Part shown: positions 1 through 9,200 of the stretch, piece by piece
How the letters are laid out: each line of letters starts with the position of its first letter
Position numbering within the stretch: the first letter of the stretch is position 1
Assembly: GCA_031257835.1 (NCBI GenBank)
Contig: JAIRNY010000020.1
Coordinates: 62,001 to 126,000 of the forward strand
DNA length: 64,000 nt
Origin: Candidatus Endomicrobiellum cryptotermitis
GTDB lineage: Bacteria > Elusimicrobiota > Endomicrobiia > Endomicrobiales > Endomicrobiaceae
Direction of reading: 5' to 3'
Made by a program: the position numbers and the translations under genes
Notes under the pieces: generated by a model
What the model was told of the DNA's origin: nothing
Seen by the model: the letters and a program-made list of their open reading frames with translations, nothing else
Databases searched by the model: none

Positions 1-1
1 A

Positions 2-235
2 AAAACAAATGAGATGTCTGGTATAGTGGAAACTCCTTATGGATATCATATAGTATTTAAGGTATCCGAAAAGAAACTGCCTGCTATATCTTTTGACCAA
101 GCAAAAGAAACCATTAGAAAAACATTAGAAAAAGAAAAATTTAATAACTGGTTTAATAAACAAAAAGAAAAACTTAATGTCAAAGTAAATTACGATTTAT
201 CTTTAGCTTCATCAGAAGAAAAAAAATCTAAGTAA
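2..235 (+). CDS. Parvulin-type peptidyl-prolyl isomerase, C-terminal end (partial)
   Basis: The reading frame is already open at the left edge, so the gene starts outside the window and the ATG at 14 is an internal methionine. The stretch T-P-Y-G-Y-H-I-V-F-K-V matches the last strand of the parvulin rotamase domain (compare T-D-T-G-Y-H-F-V-K-V in the next gene), followed by a lysine-rich tail of about 45 residues. Such enzymes isomerise prolyl bonds and act as foldases in the periplasm. The stop lies 25 bp before a second parvulin gene, so the two form a tandem pair probably in one transcript. The N-terminal half, including any signal peptide, cannot be seen. Confidence 0.8.
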   Translation, partial: KTNEMSGIVETPYGYHIVFKVSEKKLPAISFDQAKETIRKTLEKEKFNNWFNKQKEKLNVKVNYDLSLASSEEKKSK

Positions 236-260
236 CTTAAAATAAAGCTAGGAGCAAACT

Positions 261-1307
261 ATGAAGAAAATTGTAGTAAGTTTTGCAAGCCTTTTTATAG
301 CTTTTACAGTTTTTGCAGCATCGCAAGTTGTAGACAAGACATTAGCTGTTGTAAATGGGGAACCTATTTTGTCTTCTGAATTCAATAGCTTATTTGCACC
401 TATTTACGAACAATACGAAAAAGCAACACCAAAATCATCTCAAACTATTCAAAAAGAAAACGAGCTCAAAGATCTTGTTTTAAATCAAAAAATAGGTGAC
501 GTTCTTTTAAAACAACAAGCAAAAAAGCAAAATGTTAAAGTTTCAAAAAAAGAAATCCAAGATGGGCTTACAGAAATAAAAAAAAGCTTTTCTAGCTACG
601 GAGAATTTAAGAATGAGCTTAAAAAAGCAAATATGACAATTGCTGATTTTGAAAAAAAACTTAATGACCAAATAGCAATCATGAAACTTTTTAAGCAAAA
701 TGTTGAGCCTAAAGTAAAAACTCCTACAGAAGTTGAAGCTAAAGCCTTATATGACAAGATAAGTGTAAAAATGAAAGGTGGTAAAACTAACCTTTCTCCT
801 GAAGACGATTTTTTAGTTAAAAATTTGGCAACAGCATTAAAAAGAATGTCTGGCGAACAGTTGAGGCTTAGACAAATTTTTATCGCTTGTCCTAAAGACG
901 CAAATGAAACTGAAACTAAAGCAGCGCAAGCAAAAATTGCAACTATAAAAAAAGAACTTCAAAAGAAAACTTTTGCAGGTGTTGCAAGCGAATATTCTGA
1001 AGATCCTATTTCTAAAGGAAGAAATGGCGATTTAGGGCTAGTGGTAAAAGATGACCTTGTCCATAACATAAGCAAAGTTGCTTTCTCAATGAAAGTTGGC
1101 GACTACACAAAAGAACCCATAAAAACAGATACTGGATACCATTTTGTAAAAGTTGAAGAAAAACGTGCAAAAAGAGATATAAATTTTGATGATGTAAAAG
1201 GTGACATATTAGAACTATTATATCAAGCAAATGCAAGAGTTGCATACAATGACTATATTAATACTCTAAAGTCTAAATCTAATATAAAAATTAATAAAAA
1301 CTGGTAA
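261..1307 (+). CDS. SurA/PrsA-like periplasmic peptidyl-prolyl isomerase
   Basis: This 348-residue protein begins with a typical Sec signal peptide (MKKIVVSFASLFIAF, then A-F-A/A-S at about 20). A SurA-N-like chaperone segment covers about residues 24-150 (V-V-D-K-T-L-A-V-V-N-G-E-P-I). A single parvulin domain lies at about 200-300, with L-R-L-R-Q-I-F-I near its start and D-T-G-Y-H-F-V-K-V near its end. Outer-membrane protein folding in the periplasm is the known role of this family and the likely one here. A GGAG-type ribosome site precedes the ATG. It follows another parvulin gene and is followed 3 bp later by pdxA, an order reminiscent of the surA-pdxA pairing in Proteobacteria. Whether it is SurA or PrsA/PpiD in the strict sense cannot be settled by eye. 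Confidence 0.85.
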   Translation: MKKIVVSFASLFIAFTVFAASQVVDKTLAVVNGEPILSSEFNSLFAPIYEQYEKATPKSSQTIQKENELKDLVLNQKIGDVLLKQQAKKQNVKVSKKEIQDGLTEIKKSFSSYGEFKNELKKANMTIADFEKKLNDQIAIMKLFKQNVEPKVKTPTEVEAKALYDKISVKMKGGKTNLSPEDDFLVKNLATALKRMSGEQLRLRQIFIACPKDANETETKAAQAKIATIKKELQKKTFAGVASEYSEDPISKGRNGDLGLVVKDDLVHNISKVAFSMKVGDYTKEPIKTDTGYHFVKVEEKRAKRDINFDDVKGDILELLYQANARVAYNDYINTLKSKSNIKINKNW

Positions 1308-1310
1308 GAA

Positions 1311-2246
1311 ATGTTAAAACCTCCCGTAGCAATTACTTTAGGAGACCCAGCGGGAATAAGTTATGAAATAGTTTGCAAGGCTGCAAGTTCTTTAAAGGTT
1401 CAAAGAACTTGCAGCCTTGTACTTTTTGGTGATAAACAAATCTTTAATTATTACTCTAAAAAATATTGTAAAAATAAAAAAAATTTTGAATTTATTGCAA
1501 CATCAAATCTAGGACCTGTAAAACGCTCTGTCCCTTCAACAAAAGCTGGGTTAATTTCCGTTTTTGCTATCAAAGAAGCTGTAAAGTATTGTTTAAACAA
1601 TAAAGCAAAAGCTCTTGTTACAGCCCCTATATCAAAAGAATCTTTAAAACTTGCCGGCATAACTTTCCCTGGGCATACAGAACTACTTGCAAATCTCACA
1701 AATTCTAAAAAAGTGGCTATGTTAATGGCTTGTAATACTATATTAGGTGTTATGGTTACAAGACATATCCCTATATCGCACATTACTAAAAATTTAAAAA
1801 CAAAAAATATTATACAAACTATACTTCTAAGTATTGACTTTATTAAAAAAAATAAAAAAAAGATAAAAATAGCATTATGTGGACTCAATCCGCACGCTGG
1901 AGATAATTCTATTTTAGGAAATGAAGAAAAAAAAATTATAATGCCAGCATACAAAAAATTAATACAGCTAGGCGTCCATATAACACCACCTATACCAGCA
2001 GATTCTGCTTGGTTAAAAACAAAACAAGGACAGTTCGATTTAATATGTACAATGTATCATGATCAACTAATGATACCTTTAAAATGTATAGACGCTTCAA
2101 AAATAGTAAACATTACTGTCGGACTTCCATTTTTACGAACTTCTCCAGGACATGGAACAGCCTTTGACATTGCAGGTAAAAATATAGCCTGCCCAAACTC
2201 TATGATAGAAGCAATAATTTACGCTACAAAACACCAATATACATAA
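1311..2246 (+). CDS. pdxA: 4-hydroxythreonine-4-phosphate dehydrogenase
   Basis: PdxA oxidises 4-phosphohydroxy-L-threonine in the DXP-dependent pyridoxal-phosphate pathway in the cytoplasm, as a metal-dependent NAD enzyme. Family marks are clear: the N-terminal I-T-L-G-D-P-A-G-I, then T-A-P-I-S-K-E with F-P-G-H-T-E, then N-P-H-A-G-D with G-x-E-E, then the metal-binding Y-H-D-Q, and the C-terminal S-P-G-H-G-T-A-F-D-I-A-G. The 311 residues are slightly shorter than the usual 320-330. It starts 3 bp after the PPIase stop and ends 2 bp before rimI, so all three are likely cotranscribed. Confidence 0.95.
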   Translation: MLKPPVAITLGDPAGISYEIVCKAASSLKVQRTCSLVLFGDKQIFNYYSKKYCKNKKNFEFIATSNLGPVKRSVPSTKAGLISVFAIKEAVKYCLNNKAKALVTAPISKESLKLAGITFPGHTELLANLTNSKKVAMLMACNTILGVMVTRHIPISHITKNLKTKNIIQTILLSIDFIKKNKKKIKIALCGLNPHAGDNSILGNEEKKIIMPAYKKLIQLGVHITPPIPADSAWLKTKQGQFDLICTMYHDQLMIPLKCIDASKIVNITVGLPFLRTSPGHGTAFDIAGKNIACPNSMIEAIIYATKHQYT

Positions 2247-2248
2247 AA

Positions 2249-2677
2249 ATGAAATTCTTACACTTTTCTGATAAATTTCTAGACAAAGTAATTGACATTG
2301 AAAACAGATCTTTTCCTAATCCATGGACAAAAGAAATGTTTTTAAGTTCATCAAAAAGCAGCTCTACTATATTTAAAGTTTTAATTTTAAAGAAAGCAGT
2401 GATCGGATATTATATAATAAGTCATGTTGCAGATGAAATGGAAATATTAAACATTGCAGTTTGTAACAAATTTAGGAACAAGTCTTTTGGGAAAGCCATA
2501 TTTATTGACATACTAAAGACAGCTAAGATTAAAAAAATAAACTTTGTTTTTCTTGAGGTTAGAAAGTCAAACACAATCGCATTAAAATTATATAAACCTT
2601 TTGGATTTGACGAAATAGGAGTTCGTAAAAAATATTACAAAACAGAAGATGCTTTAATATTAAAACTCTACTTATAA
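2249..2677 (+). CDS. rimI: Ribosomal protein S18-alanine N-acetyltransferase-like GNAT
   Basis: A 142-residue GNAT acetyltransferase. The order F-P-N-P-W-T near residue 25, I-L-N-I-A-V, then the acetyl-CoA loop (R-N-K-S-F-G-K-A) and L-E-V-R-K-S-N-T-I-A-L-K-L-Y is that of RimI/TsaD-associated acetyltransferases, which acetylate the N-terminal alanine of S18. The acetyl-CoA loop, normally R-x-x-G-x-G/A, has S in place of the first glycine. It begins 2 bp after pdxA. TsaB, often encoded beside rimI, is not present here. Confidence 0.75.
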   Translation: MKFLHFSDKFLDKVIDIENRSFPNPWTKEMFLSSSKSSSTIFKVLILKKAVIGYYIISHVADEMEILNIAVCNKFRNKSFGKAIFIDILKTAKIKKINFVFLEVRKSNTIALKLYKPFGFDEIGVRKKYYKTEDALILKLYL

Positions 2678-2690
2678 GGACTTATTTATA

Positions 2691-4790
2691 ATGAAATGGA
2701 AAATATTACCTCTTATTTTAGTGCTACTAACTGAACTTTCTTTTGCAACAAAATATGATGCATATAAGGCATTCTTACAAGGGATTTATAGTTTAAAAAC
2801 AAACAATATAACTCAAGCAACAAGCAATTTAGAGCATACTACACACTTAGATAAAGATGCAACAACAGCACATGGCAACCTTGCATATCTTTATTTACAA
2901 GAAAAAAAGCCAGATAAAGCTTTACAAATGGCTGAAAAATTAAAAAAACTTGATGGCAACAATCCAAAAATTACTTCGTTTTTAGCCATTTTTTATATGA
3001 TAGCAAACAAACCAGAGCTTGCTAAAGAATTCTGGAAACAAACTCTTAATCTTGACCCCGACAATGAAGTTGCAACAGCCTATATAGCATCTTTATATCA
3101 ATTCGACAACAAGCTGGAAAAATCTTTAGATTATTGGGAACAATTCTCTAAACAACAACCAGATAATCCTTTAGGATACTTACAACTTGCCAATATACAG
3201 GAACGATTAGGATTATATCAACAAGCATTAAAATCGTACGATAAAACTATAAAAATTAATCCAAACGTTAGAGACGCTTTTCTAGCTAAAGCTTATATTT
3301 ATGAAAACTTAGGGCAATTAAAACTAGCTATAAAGGAATACAAAAAATACATAGCAAGCTTTCCCAACAACGTTGCTATACTTTCTCATTTAGGGAAATG
3401 TTATTATGATATAAAAAATTACTCTGACGCAAAAGATATTTTACTTAGAGCAAAAAAAATATCCTTTGATGACATGAAAACAAATTATTGGCTTGCAATG
3501 GTGTACGAAAAAACCAATCAAATTGATAAAGCTATTCCTGTATTTAAAGTTATTGTAAAAAAGGATCAAAAAAATATTGCATTTTTAACCAAACTTGGTC
3601 ATTACTATGCCTTAAAACAAAATTATAAAAAAGCAGAAAAATACTTTTTAAAAGCTTTAACAATAGATCCAAACAATAAGGACATAGTTTATTTAGCATC
3701 TTTAAATTACATAGATTGGGGCAAATATAATGAAGCTATAGATTACCTTAATAAAATAATCAAAACATCCCCAAATTTTGCAGATGCTTATTTTTATTTA
3801 GGGTTTTCTTATGATAAAGATAAAAATTTCTCAAAAGCAGAAAAAGCTCTTTTACAAGCAATAAAGTTAAACCCTAAACATTCCCAAGCCCTTAATTATT
3901 TAGGTTATAGTTATGCACAACAAGGTATTAAATTAAATGAGTCAAAAGAATTTATCACTAGATCTTTAAATTTAGAACCAAAAAATAGTAACTTTATGGA
4001 TTCCTTAGGTTTACTTTATTTTAAAATGGGCAAATTTTATCTTGCAGAAAAAACATTTATTTACGCACTTAGCATAACGCAAAGTACTCTTACTTATACT
4101 CATTTAGGCGATACTTACCTTGCTTTAAAAAATTACACAAAAGCGTGGATCTCTTACTCCTTATCTTATGATTCTAAACAAGATAAATCAATTGAAAAAA
4201 AATTACATTTTGTCAAGGCACAAATGCCAAAAGAAGAATTATATAATTTAATGTTATTGAGAAGCAAAAATAATTATAACAGACTTTTATCATTTAAAAC
4301 GGGGTTTAAAACAAAAATAAGTTCGAAAATTTTAAGCAAAAAACTTTATATACTCACAACATACAATAAGAAAAAAAATATAAAACTTGATTTTCCTTCA
4401 ACAATCGTTATGGGTGGTATGTCTATAATAATTAAAGACAAAATTACAGAAATTACCCCAAAAGCTGCAAAAAACGAAATACCTCAATTTTTACTTGATA
4501 TGATAAATCAATTTTCAAATATATTTAACGATGACTTTTATACACAATTCTTAGATGTACAACCTACAGAAAAGGGGAATTATTTAGTATATTCAAAAGA
4601 CAATTCTATTTTAACAATAGATTCCAATACTGCATTAATAGAAAGCTTTTTACAAAACAACATAAAAATAGAAGTTTTAAAATATGAAAACTTTTTAGCA
4701 TCAAAAATACCAACAAAAATAAAAATATTTATACCCTCAACAAAAATAAAAATACTATTAGAAGCAACAAAATTTTCCCAAATAATATAG
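2691..4790 (+). CDS. Large tetratricopeptide-repeat protein, exported
   Basis: The 699-residue product starts with a signal peptide (K-W-K-I-L-P-L-I-L-V-L-L-T-E-L-S-F-A, cleavage near 19). Tandem TPR units then run from about residue 25 to 510, recognised by repeating A-Y-x-x-L-G-x-x-Y and L-x-P-x-N/D patterns (L-D-P-D-N, I-N-P-N, I-D-P-N-N, L-N-P-K, L-E-P-K-N). The last ~180 residues lack TPRs and resemble no domain I can name. TPR proteins are scaffolds; periplasmic ones often serve outer-membrane or secretion assemblies. An AAGGA ribosome site sits before the ATG. It closes the run of closely spaced genes beginning with the PPIases. Confidence 0.75.
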   Translation: MKWKILPLILVLLTELSFATKYDAYKAFLQGIYSLKTNNITQATSNLEHTTHLDKDATTAHGNLAYLYLQEKKPDKALQMAEKLKKLDGNNPKITSFLAIFYMIANKPELAKEFWKQTLNLDPDNEVATAYIASLYQFDNKLEKSLDYWEQFSKQQPDNPLGYLQLANIQERLGLYQQALKSYDKTIKINPNVRDAFLAKAYIYENLGQLKLAIKEYKKYIASFPNNVAILSHLGKCYYDIKNYSDAKDILLRAKKISFDDMKTNYWLAMVYEKTNQIDKAIPVFKVIVKKDQKNIAFLTKLGHYYALKQNYKKAEKYFLKALTIDPNNKDIVYLASLNYIDWGKYNEAIDYLNKIIKTSPNFADAYFYLGFSYDKDKNFSKAEKALLQAIKLNPKHSQALNYLGYSYAQQGIKLNESKEFITRSLNLEPKNSNFMDSLGLLYFKMGKFYLAEKTFIYALSITQSTLTYTHLGDTYLALKNYTKAWISYSLSYDSKQDKSIEKKLHFVKAQMPKEELYNLMLLRSKNNYNRLLSFKTGFKTKISSKILSKKLYILTTYNKKKNIKLDFPSTIVMGGMSIIIKDKITEITPKAAKNEIPQFLLDMINQFSNIFNDDFYTQFLDVQPTEKGNYLVYSKDNSILTIDSNTALIESFLQNNIKIEVLKYENFLASKIPTKIKIFIPSTKIKILLEATKFSQII

Positions 4791-4830
4791 GAAGAGCAAG
4801 TCAAGAGGATCTATATTTTTTACTTTTATA

Positions 4831-4852
4831 TTTGTATAATATATTATACAAA
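4831..4852. promoter_or_regulatory. 22-bp perfect palindrome upstream of the DUF4143 ATPase
   Basis: TTTGTATAATATATTATACA plus AA reads the same on both strands. It contains TATAAT on each strand, so it could be an operator, overlapping -10 elements, or both. It lies 46 bp before the ATPase start codon in the only sizeable gap between the TPR gene and that ATPase. Confidence 0.4.
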
Positions 4853-4898
4853 ACATTGATTTTTTTGATAATTATATAATAAAATATATAGAGGTATT

Positions 4899-6101
4899 AT
4901 GCAAAAATTAATAGACAGACCAAGTTATCTTAATAAATTAAAATTATGGAAAGATAAAGACGATTTAATAAAAGTTGTAACTGGTATTCGTCGCTGTGGA
5001 AAATCAACTCTTTTCAAGCTTTTTCAAAACCATTTAAAAGCAATTGGTGTTGGTGATAAACAAATTATCAACTTAAATCTTGAAGATAGTAAAAACGAAA
5101 AGTTTCTAGATTATAAAATTTTACATAAACACATAGAAGAACTGACATTAAAAAATAGTATAAACTATGTCTTTATTGACGAAATCCAACTTGTAAAAGG
5201 CTATCAAAAAGCAATCAATAGTTTACGTTTAAAAAAAAATATTGATTTATATGTTACAGGTTCTAATGCTTATATGTTTGCACCTCTTGTAACAACATTA
5301 CTTTCTGGCAGATATATAGAAATTAAAATGCAACCTTTATCTTTTAAAGAGTACATAAATCTTTTTGAAGACAAAAAAGATATTTTAAATCTATACAAGA
5401 ACTACATTGTAAATGGTGGTTTCCCCCAGACTGTACTGTTAAACAATGATAAACAATTAATCCAAGATTATCTTATAGGACTTTACAATACAATAATTCA
5501 AAAAGATATAATTTTACGAGGACAGTTTAAAGACATATCCCGTTTAGAAAATGTTGTTAGGTTTCTGTTTGACAATATAGGGAACGAAACATCTATAAGG
5601 AATATAAGTAACACCCTCCTTTCAGACAAAGTACAAATACATCCTCAAACAATAGAAAGTTACATACAGGGACTAGTTGACAGTTTTTTAATTTATAGAG
5701 CTGATAGATTTGACACAAAAGGGAAACTATATTTAAAGTCAAATTCTAAATATTATGTTTCTGACATGGGATTACGCCTTGCTTTACTTGGCAACAGGAA
5801 CTTAGATGTAGGTCATGTTTTAGAAAATATAGTATATTTAGAACTAATTAGGAGAGGTTACCGCGTAAATATAGGTAAAGTTGGAAATCTTGAAGTAGAT
5901 TTTATAGCGCAATCTCCAGAAGAAATAATATATTATCAAGTATCACAAACTCTTATAAACAATAAAACGTTAAAAAGAGAATTGCTTCCACTACAAAAAT
6001 TAAAAGATAACTATAGAAAAATTATTATAACAACAGATACTATTGCTCAATCATTTGATGGAATAGAAACAAAGAATATTATAGACTTTCTTTTAGAATA
6101 G
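4899..6101 (+). CDS. ATPase of the AAA_14/DUF4143 family
   Basis: A 400-residue P-loop ATPase with Walker A G-I-R-R-C-G-K-S-T at about residues 29-37 and Walker B Y-V-F-I-D-E-I-Q near 90. A sensor-like T-G-S-N-A follows near 117, and the C-terminal half carries the DUF4143 fold ending in a PD-(D/E)xK-like segment (L-E-V-D-F-I, then Y-Y-Q-V-S). Proteins of this build are common, often strain-variable, and without an agreed function; toxin-antitoxin-like or defence roles have been suggested. It stands alone with its own upstream palindrome and AT-rich promoter region. An AGAGG ribosome site precedes the ATG. Confidence 0.8.
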   Translation: MQKLIDRPSYLNKLKLWKDKDDLIKVVTGIRRCGKSTLFKLFQNHLKAIGVGDKQIINLNLEDSKNEKFLDYKILHKHIEELTLKNSINYVFIDEIQLVKGYQKAINSLRLKKNIDLYVTGSNAYMFAPLVTTLLSGRYIEIKMQPLSFKEYINLFEDKKDILNLYKNYIVNGGFPQTVLLNNDKQLIQDYLIGLYNTIIQKDIILRGQFKDISRLENVVRFLFDNIGNETSIRNISNTLLSDKVQIHPQTIESYIQGLVDSFLIYRADRFDTKGKLYLKSNSKYYVSDMGLRLALLGNRNLDVGHVLENIVYLELIRRGYRVNIGKVGNLEVDFIAQSPEEIIYYQVSQTLINNKTLKRELLPLQKLKDNYRKIIITTDTIAQSFDGIETKNIIDFLLE

Positions 6102-6137
6102 TGTAAGCACAAAAAAATTTTAAATAATGGAATAAAC

Positions 6138-7034
6138 ATGAAAATTGTTCTAAAATCTCCTGCAAAAGTTAATTTATTTCTTGAAATTAAAAATAAAAGT
6201 AAAGATGGATACCATAATTTAGAAAGTATCATGCAAACAATAAGTTTATATGACGAACTTTTTTTTGAGGATATAGATAAAAACATAATTTTATCATGCG
6301 ATAATAAAGCATTGCCTTGCGATAAGACAAATCTAGTCTACAAAGCAGCTCTTGCAATAAAAACGCATTTTAATATTAATAGAGGTGTAAAAATCTACTT
6401 TAAAAAAAATATACCTCAAGGAGCTGGGCTTGGTGGTGGCTCGTCTAACGCTGCAACAACAATATTAGCACTAGTAAAATTATGGAATATTAAAACAACA
6501 CAAAAAGAACTAGAATCCATTGCTACAAAACTTGGGGCAGATGTACCTTTTTTTTTAACAGGAGGTACTTGTTTGTGTGAAGGAATTGGAGAATTAGTTA
6601 CACCGCTTAAAAGTATTACTAACTTAAATATGATACTTGTAAATCCTGGTTTTGGCGTTTCTACAGCTGAGGTTTATAAAAAAATTAATTTTCCGTTGAC
6701 AAATCCAGTAAAAATTCATAAAATTAGACATCTTATTTCTAGTAGTTCTTTTAACAATAAAGAAGCTTTTAAAAGTTGCTTTAATAGACTTGAAGAATTT
6801 GTTTTTAGAGACTTCACAGCTATCTTAAAAATTAAAACTCTATTAAACAAATTATGTTGTGTCAGTTTGATGTCTGGCTCTGGAGCAACCGTTTTTGGGA
6901 TCTTGAGTACTAATAGTTCGAAAAAATATATTATTTCTGAACTAAAAAAGTATTCTTGGGATTTTTGTTTTACTTCCGCAACAAACTTATCTGTTAAAGA
7001 TCAACTAAAAAATATTGATTCCGGGATTGTGTAA
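6138..7034 (+). CDS. ispE: 4-diphosphocytidyl-2-C-methyl-D-erythritol kinase
   Basis: IspE phosphorylates CDP-methylerythritol in the MEP isoprenoid pathway. The 298-residue protein shows the GHMP-kinase pattern: N-terminal S-P-A-K-V-N-L-F-L, the ATP loop P-Q-G-A-G-L-G-G-G-S-S-N-A-A near 91-104, L-G-A-D-V-P-F-F near 133, and the C-terminal M-S-G-S-G-A-T-V-F-G. The last codons (Ser-Gly-Ile-Val-stop) are also the first bases of a tRNA-Gln gene on the same strand, so the extreme C-terminus is dictated by tRNA sequence. The start has a loose upstream ribosome site (AATGGAATAAAC). Confidence 0.93.
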   Translation: MKIVLKSPAKVNLFLEIKNKSKDGYHNLESIMQTISLYDELFFEDIDKNIILSCDNKALPCDKTNLVYKAALAIKTHFNINRGVKIYFKKNIPQGAGLGGGSSNAATTILALVKLWNIKTTQKELESIATKLGADVPFFLTGGTCLCEGIGELVTPLKSITNLNMILVNPGFGVSTAEVYKKINFPLTNPVKIHKIRHLISSSSFNNKEAFKSCFNRLEEFVFRDFTAILKIKTLLNKLCCVSLMSGSGATVFGILSTNSSKKYIISELKKYSWDFCFTSATNLSVKDQLKNIDSGIV

Positions 7035-7090
7035 TGGTAGCACAAGGGATTTTGGATCCCTTTGTCTAGGTTCGAATCCTAGTCCCGGAG
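7020..7090 (+). tRNA. tRNA-Gln (anticodon TTG)
   Basis: Acceptor arms TCCGGGA (7020-7026) and TCCCGGA (7083-7089) pair fully, with discriminator G at 7090. The anticodon stem AGGGA/TCCCT encloses T-T-T-T-G-G-A, giving anticodon TTG. The T-loop TTCGAAT is flanked by TAGG/CCTA. CCA is not encoded. The first 15 bases overlap the end of ispE, including its TAA stop, which falls in the D arm. Confidence 0.93.
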
Positions 7091-7291
7091 TTTCTCCTTA
7101 CAAAATCTTATTTAGCGATCTTATCAAAAGGAAGTTTGGTATGAAAAATCAATCTATTTTCCTTTCATAGAAAACATTGGAAGAAACAATCCGTAATACC
7201 TTAAACTGTAAACGCAGAAACACTCACTGAAATTTATTATAAAATAAAAAGTTTTTCTAGATGTTGAGGCAATACATTGTAAAGAAGGTGG
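7091..7291 (+). other. Intergenic stretch with a possible tiny dead reading frame
   Basis: No intact gene is visible. A GGAAG-preceded ATG at 7141 opens a frame that stops after nine codons (MKNQSIFLS), and the same frame then continues as K-T-L-E-E-T-I-R-N-T-L-N-C-K before more stops. This could be the stump of an eroded gene, but I recognise no family. Confidence 0.25.
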
Positions 7292-7338
7292 AAAAAAGGG
7301 AGCAGATATAATATATATGTACCTGCTCCCCTTTTTTT
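7292..7338. terminator. Bidirectional intrinsic terminator
   Basis: GGGAGCAG (7298-7305) and CTGCTCCC (7323-7330) form a perfect 8-bp stem. A run of six A (7292-7297) lies on one side and seven T (7332-7338) on the other, so it can end transcripts from ispE/tRNA-Gln on plus and from the barrel/OmpA pseudogene on minus. Confidence 0.8.
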
Positions 7339-7356
7339 GGATAGTTTAGTACGTGC

Positions 7357-9024
7357 CTAATTACTAGTCCCCACAACTCTAGTGACAACTCTTCTATTTT
7401 TAGAGTGAGCTTCTTCAGTATTTGCAGTATCTGCTAGCATATCCTCTCCATAGGACTCTATTTTCATCCTACTACCATCTCTATTCCCTTGCTTTCATAA
7501 TACTCTTTTACTTTCTGAGCTCTTTTTTTGCCCAACTTGATATTATATTTCCCTGTTCCTCTCTCATCTGCATGTCCTTCCAATACAACCTTTACTTCTG
7601 GGTTGTTTATCAGATAGGCCACATTTTCATTTAATGTATTTTTTGCATCTTGACTCAATTCAAATTCCCCAAACGCGTGATATACTACTTTCTTTAACTC
7701 ACATTCTTTTTCCTTTACCTTTTCTACTTTTTTCCCCCTTATCTGCATTTGCACCTATTGCCCATAAGAATTTAAGTAAGCCATCTACAGATTCTTTATT
7801 TTTCCCACCAGAATAAGAAGCAGAGAAATTGATATTTAGGTTACCTATAAAAGTATTAAATCCAGCTTCGATAATACCATTTCCGCCTCCGAACTTAGGA
7901 GGATCTACGGTGTGTTGATATGAAATAGTAGCATTAAAGTCATTATGGAGCTGATACTCGAATGCAGGGCCTATAAAAGCAGAAGCAGGGTGACCTGAAG
8001 GAATCTGATAGGAGGCAAATAAATTTAAGTCCTATTTTAACTTTATTGAAATAGATATTGTTATTTAGGTCAAATCTGGCAAGGAGACCTGCGCCATTGT
8101 AGTAAGCAGAACCATTACCAGCTACAGTAAAATCAGTATCTGGATCGTAGTCAAAGTGGTGAGAAGTTTCGAATTTAGAGTTACCATGTTCAAAGAAGGC
8201 AGCAAAGGTAAAGTTATGGTCATGGATAGGTAGATTTTTAGCTATACCAGCGACGCTAGAGAAGCCATTGACATCAAGATCAGAGTTATGACCGATGAAG
8301 AATTTAGATTTAACGGCATCGACACAAGCAAAAGGGGCCCAAGAACGAGATTTGACAGAGAGCTCTTTAGCAGATCTATAACTTTATCTATAATGAGATC
8401 AAGGCCTTGAGCAATGAAAGCGAGGTTAGAGGAAGCTGCTCCAGAAATGATTGTAGTTTGAGGGTCAAGCTCATTGGGAAGAGGGGAACCCGGAGAAGGG
8501 TCGATAGGGTCTACTGGGGAAGCAGCGATACTGGGGTTAAAGATAAATACTAGTTTTTTATCTTTGACTTTTAGTTCAGTTCTAGTATGATATAGGTAGG
8601 ACCCATTTTCCCCTCCTTCAATGGTAAGCTTTCCTTCGCTCCCATTCAACACTATTATTAATATTAACAGTATTATTGTTAGCAGTTATATTAGGTGTAA
8701 TATCTACATTAGTATCATACCTAGCTACAGAAGTACTAACAAAGGGATAATTAAACCCTCCATAGATATCACTTTCCATACTTGTAGACACACACAATGA
8801 TAACATTGTTACCACCATAACTGCTAGGACTTACATAATACTCCTCAGACCCATCCATAACCTGGCCATAATTAACATCGACATTAGTACTAACATTGCC
8901 TGCTACACTAAACGTGCTCTCATTTACTACGTTAATTATTTGTCCTGCTATCCCTATCCCTGGTATCAGCATAATCAAAAAAATTATATACATTACATAA
9001 CAACTTTTCTCTTTTTGTTCCCAT
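7357..9024 (-). pseudogene. Broken outer-membrane barrel protein with C-terminal OmpA-like domain
   Basis: Reading the minus strand through frameshifts gives one former gene of about 550 codons. The probable ATG is at 9024 behind GGGAGG. A signal-peptide region (G-T-K-R-E-K-L-L then L-I-M-L-I-P-G-I-G-I-A-G) is split by a shift in a seven-T run. A low-complexity passenger follows (S-T-N-V-D-V-N-Y, then a Pro-rich D-P-I-D-P-S-P-G-S-P), then beta-barrel-like strands (F-F-I-G-H-N-S-D-L, N-F-T-F-A-A-F-F-E-H-G), then an OmpA/Pal peptidoglycan-binding domain. That domain holds V-V-L-E-G-H-A-D-E-R-G-T at about 7600 and, in another frame, S-Y-G-E-D and N-R-R-V up to a TAG at 7357. I count five or more frameshifts or stops. 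The intact ancestor would have been a surface or outer-membrane-anchoring protein. Confidence 0.8.
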
Positions 9025-9200
9025 TTATTTTCCTCCCAATAAAAAATTATTATCTTTCATTCTTACTATCTAAAGATTTATCTCTACTCCTCTTTGATAC
9101 CTTACTCCTATCTTTTATTGGCTTTTATGGGAACTTCTTATTACCTACTTGTTGGTTGTTATCTGGGTTGGCAACTTCTCATCTTTGTACTATTTTTTAG

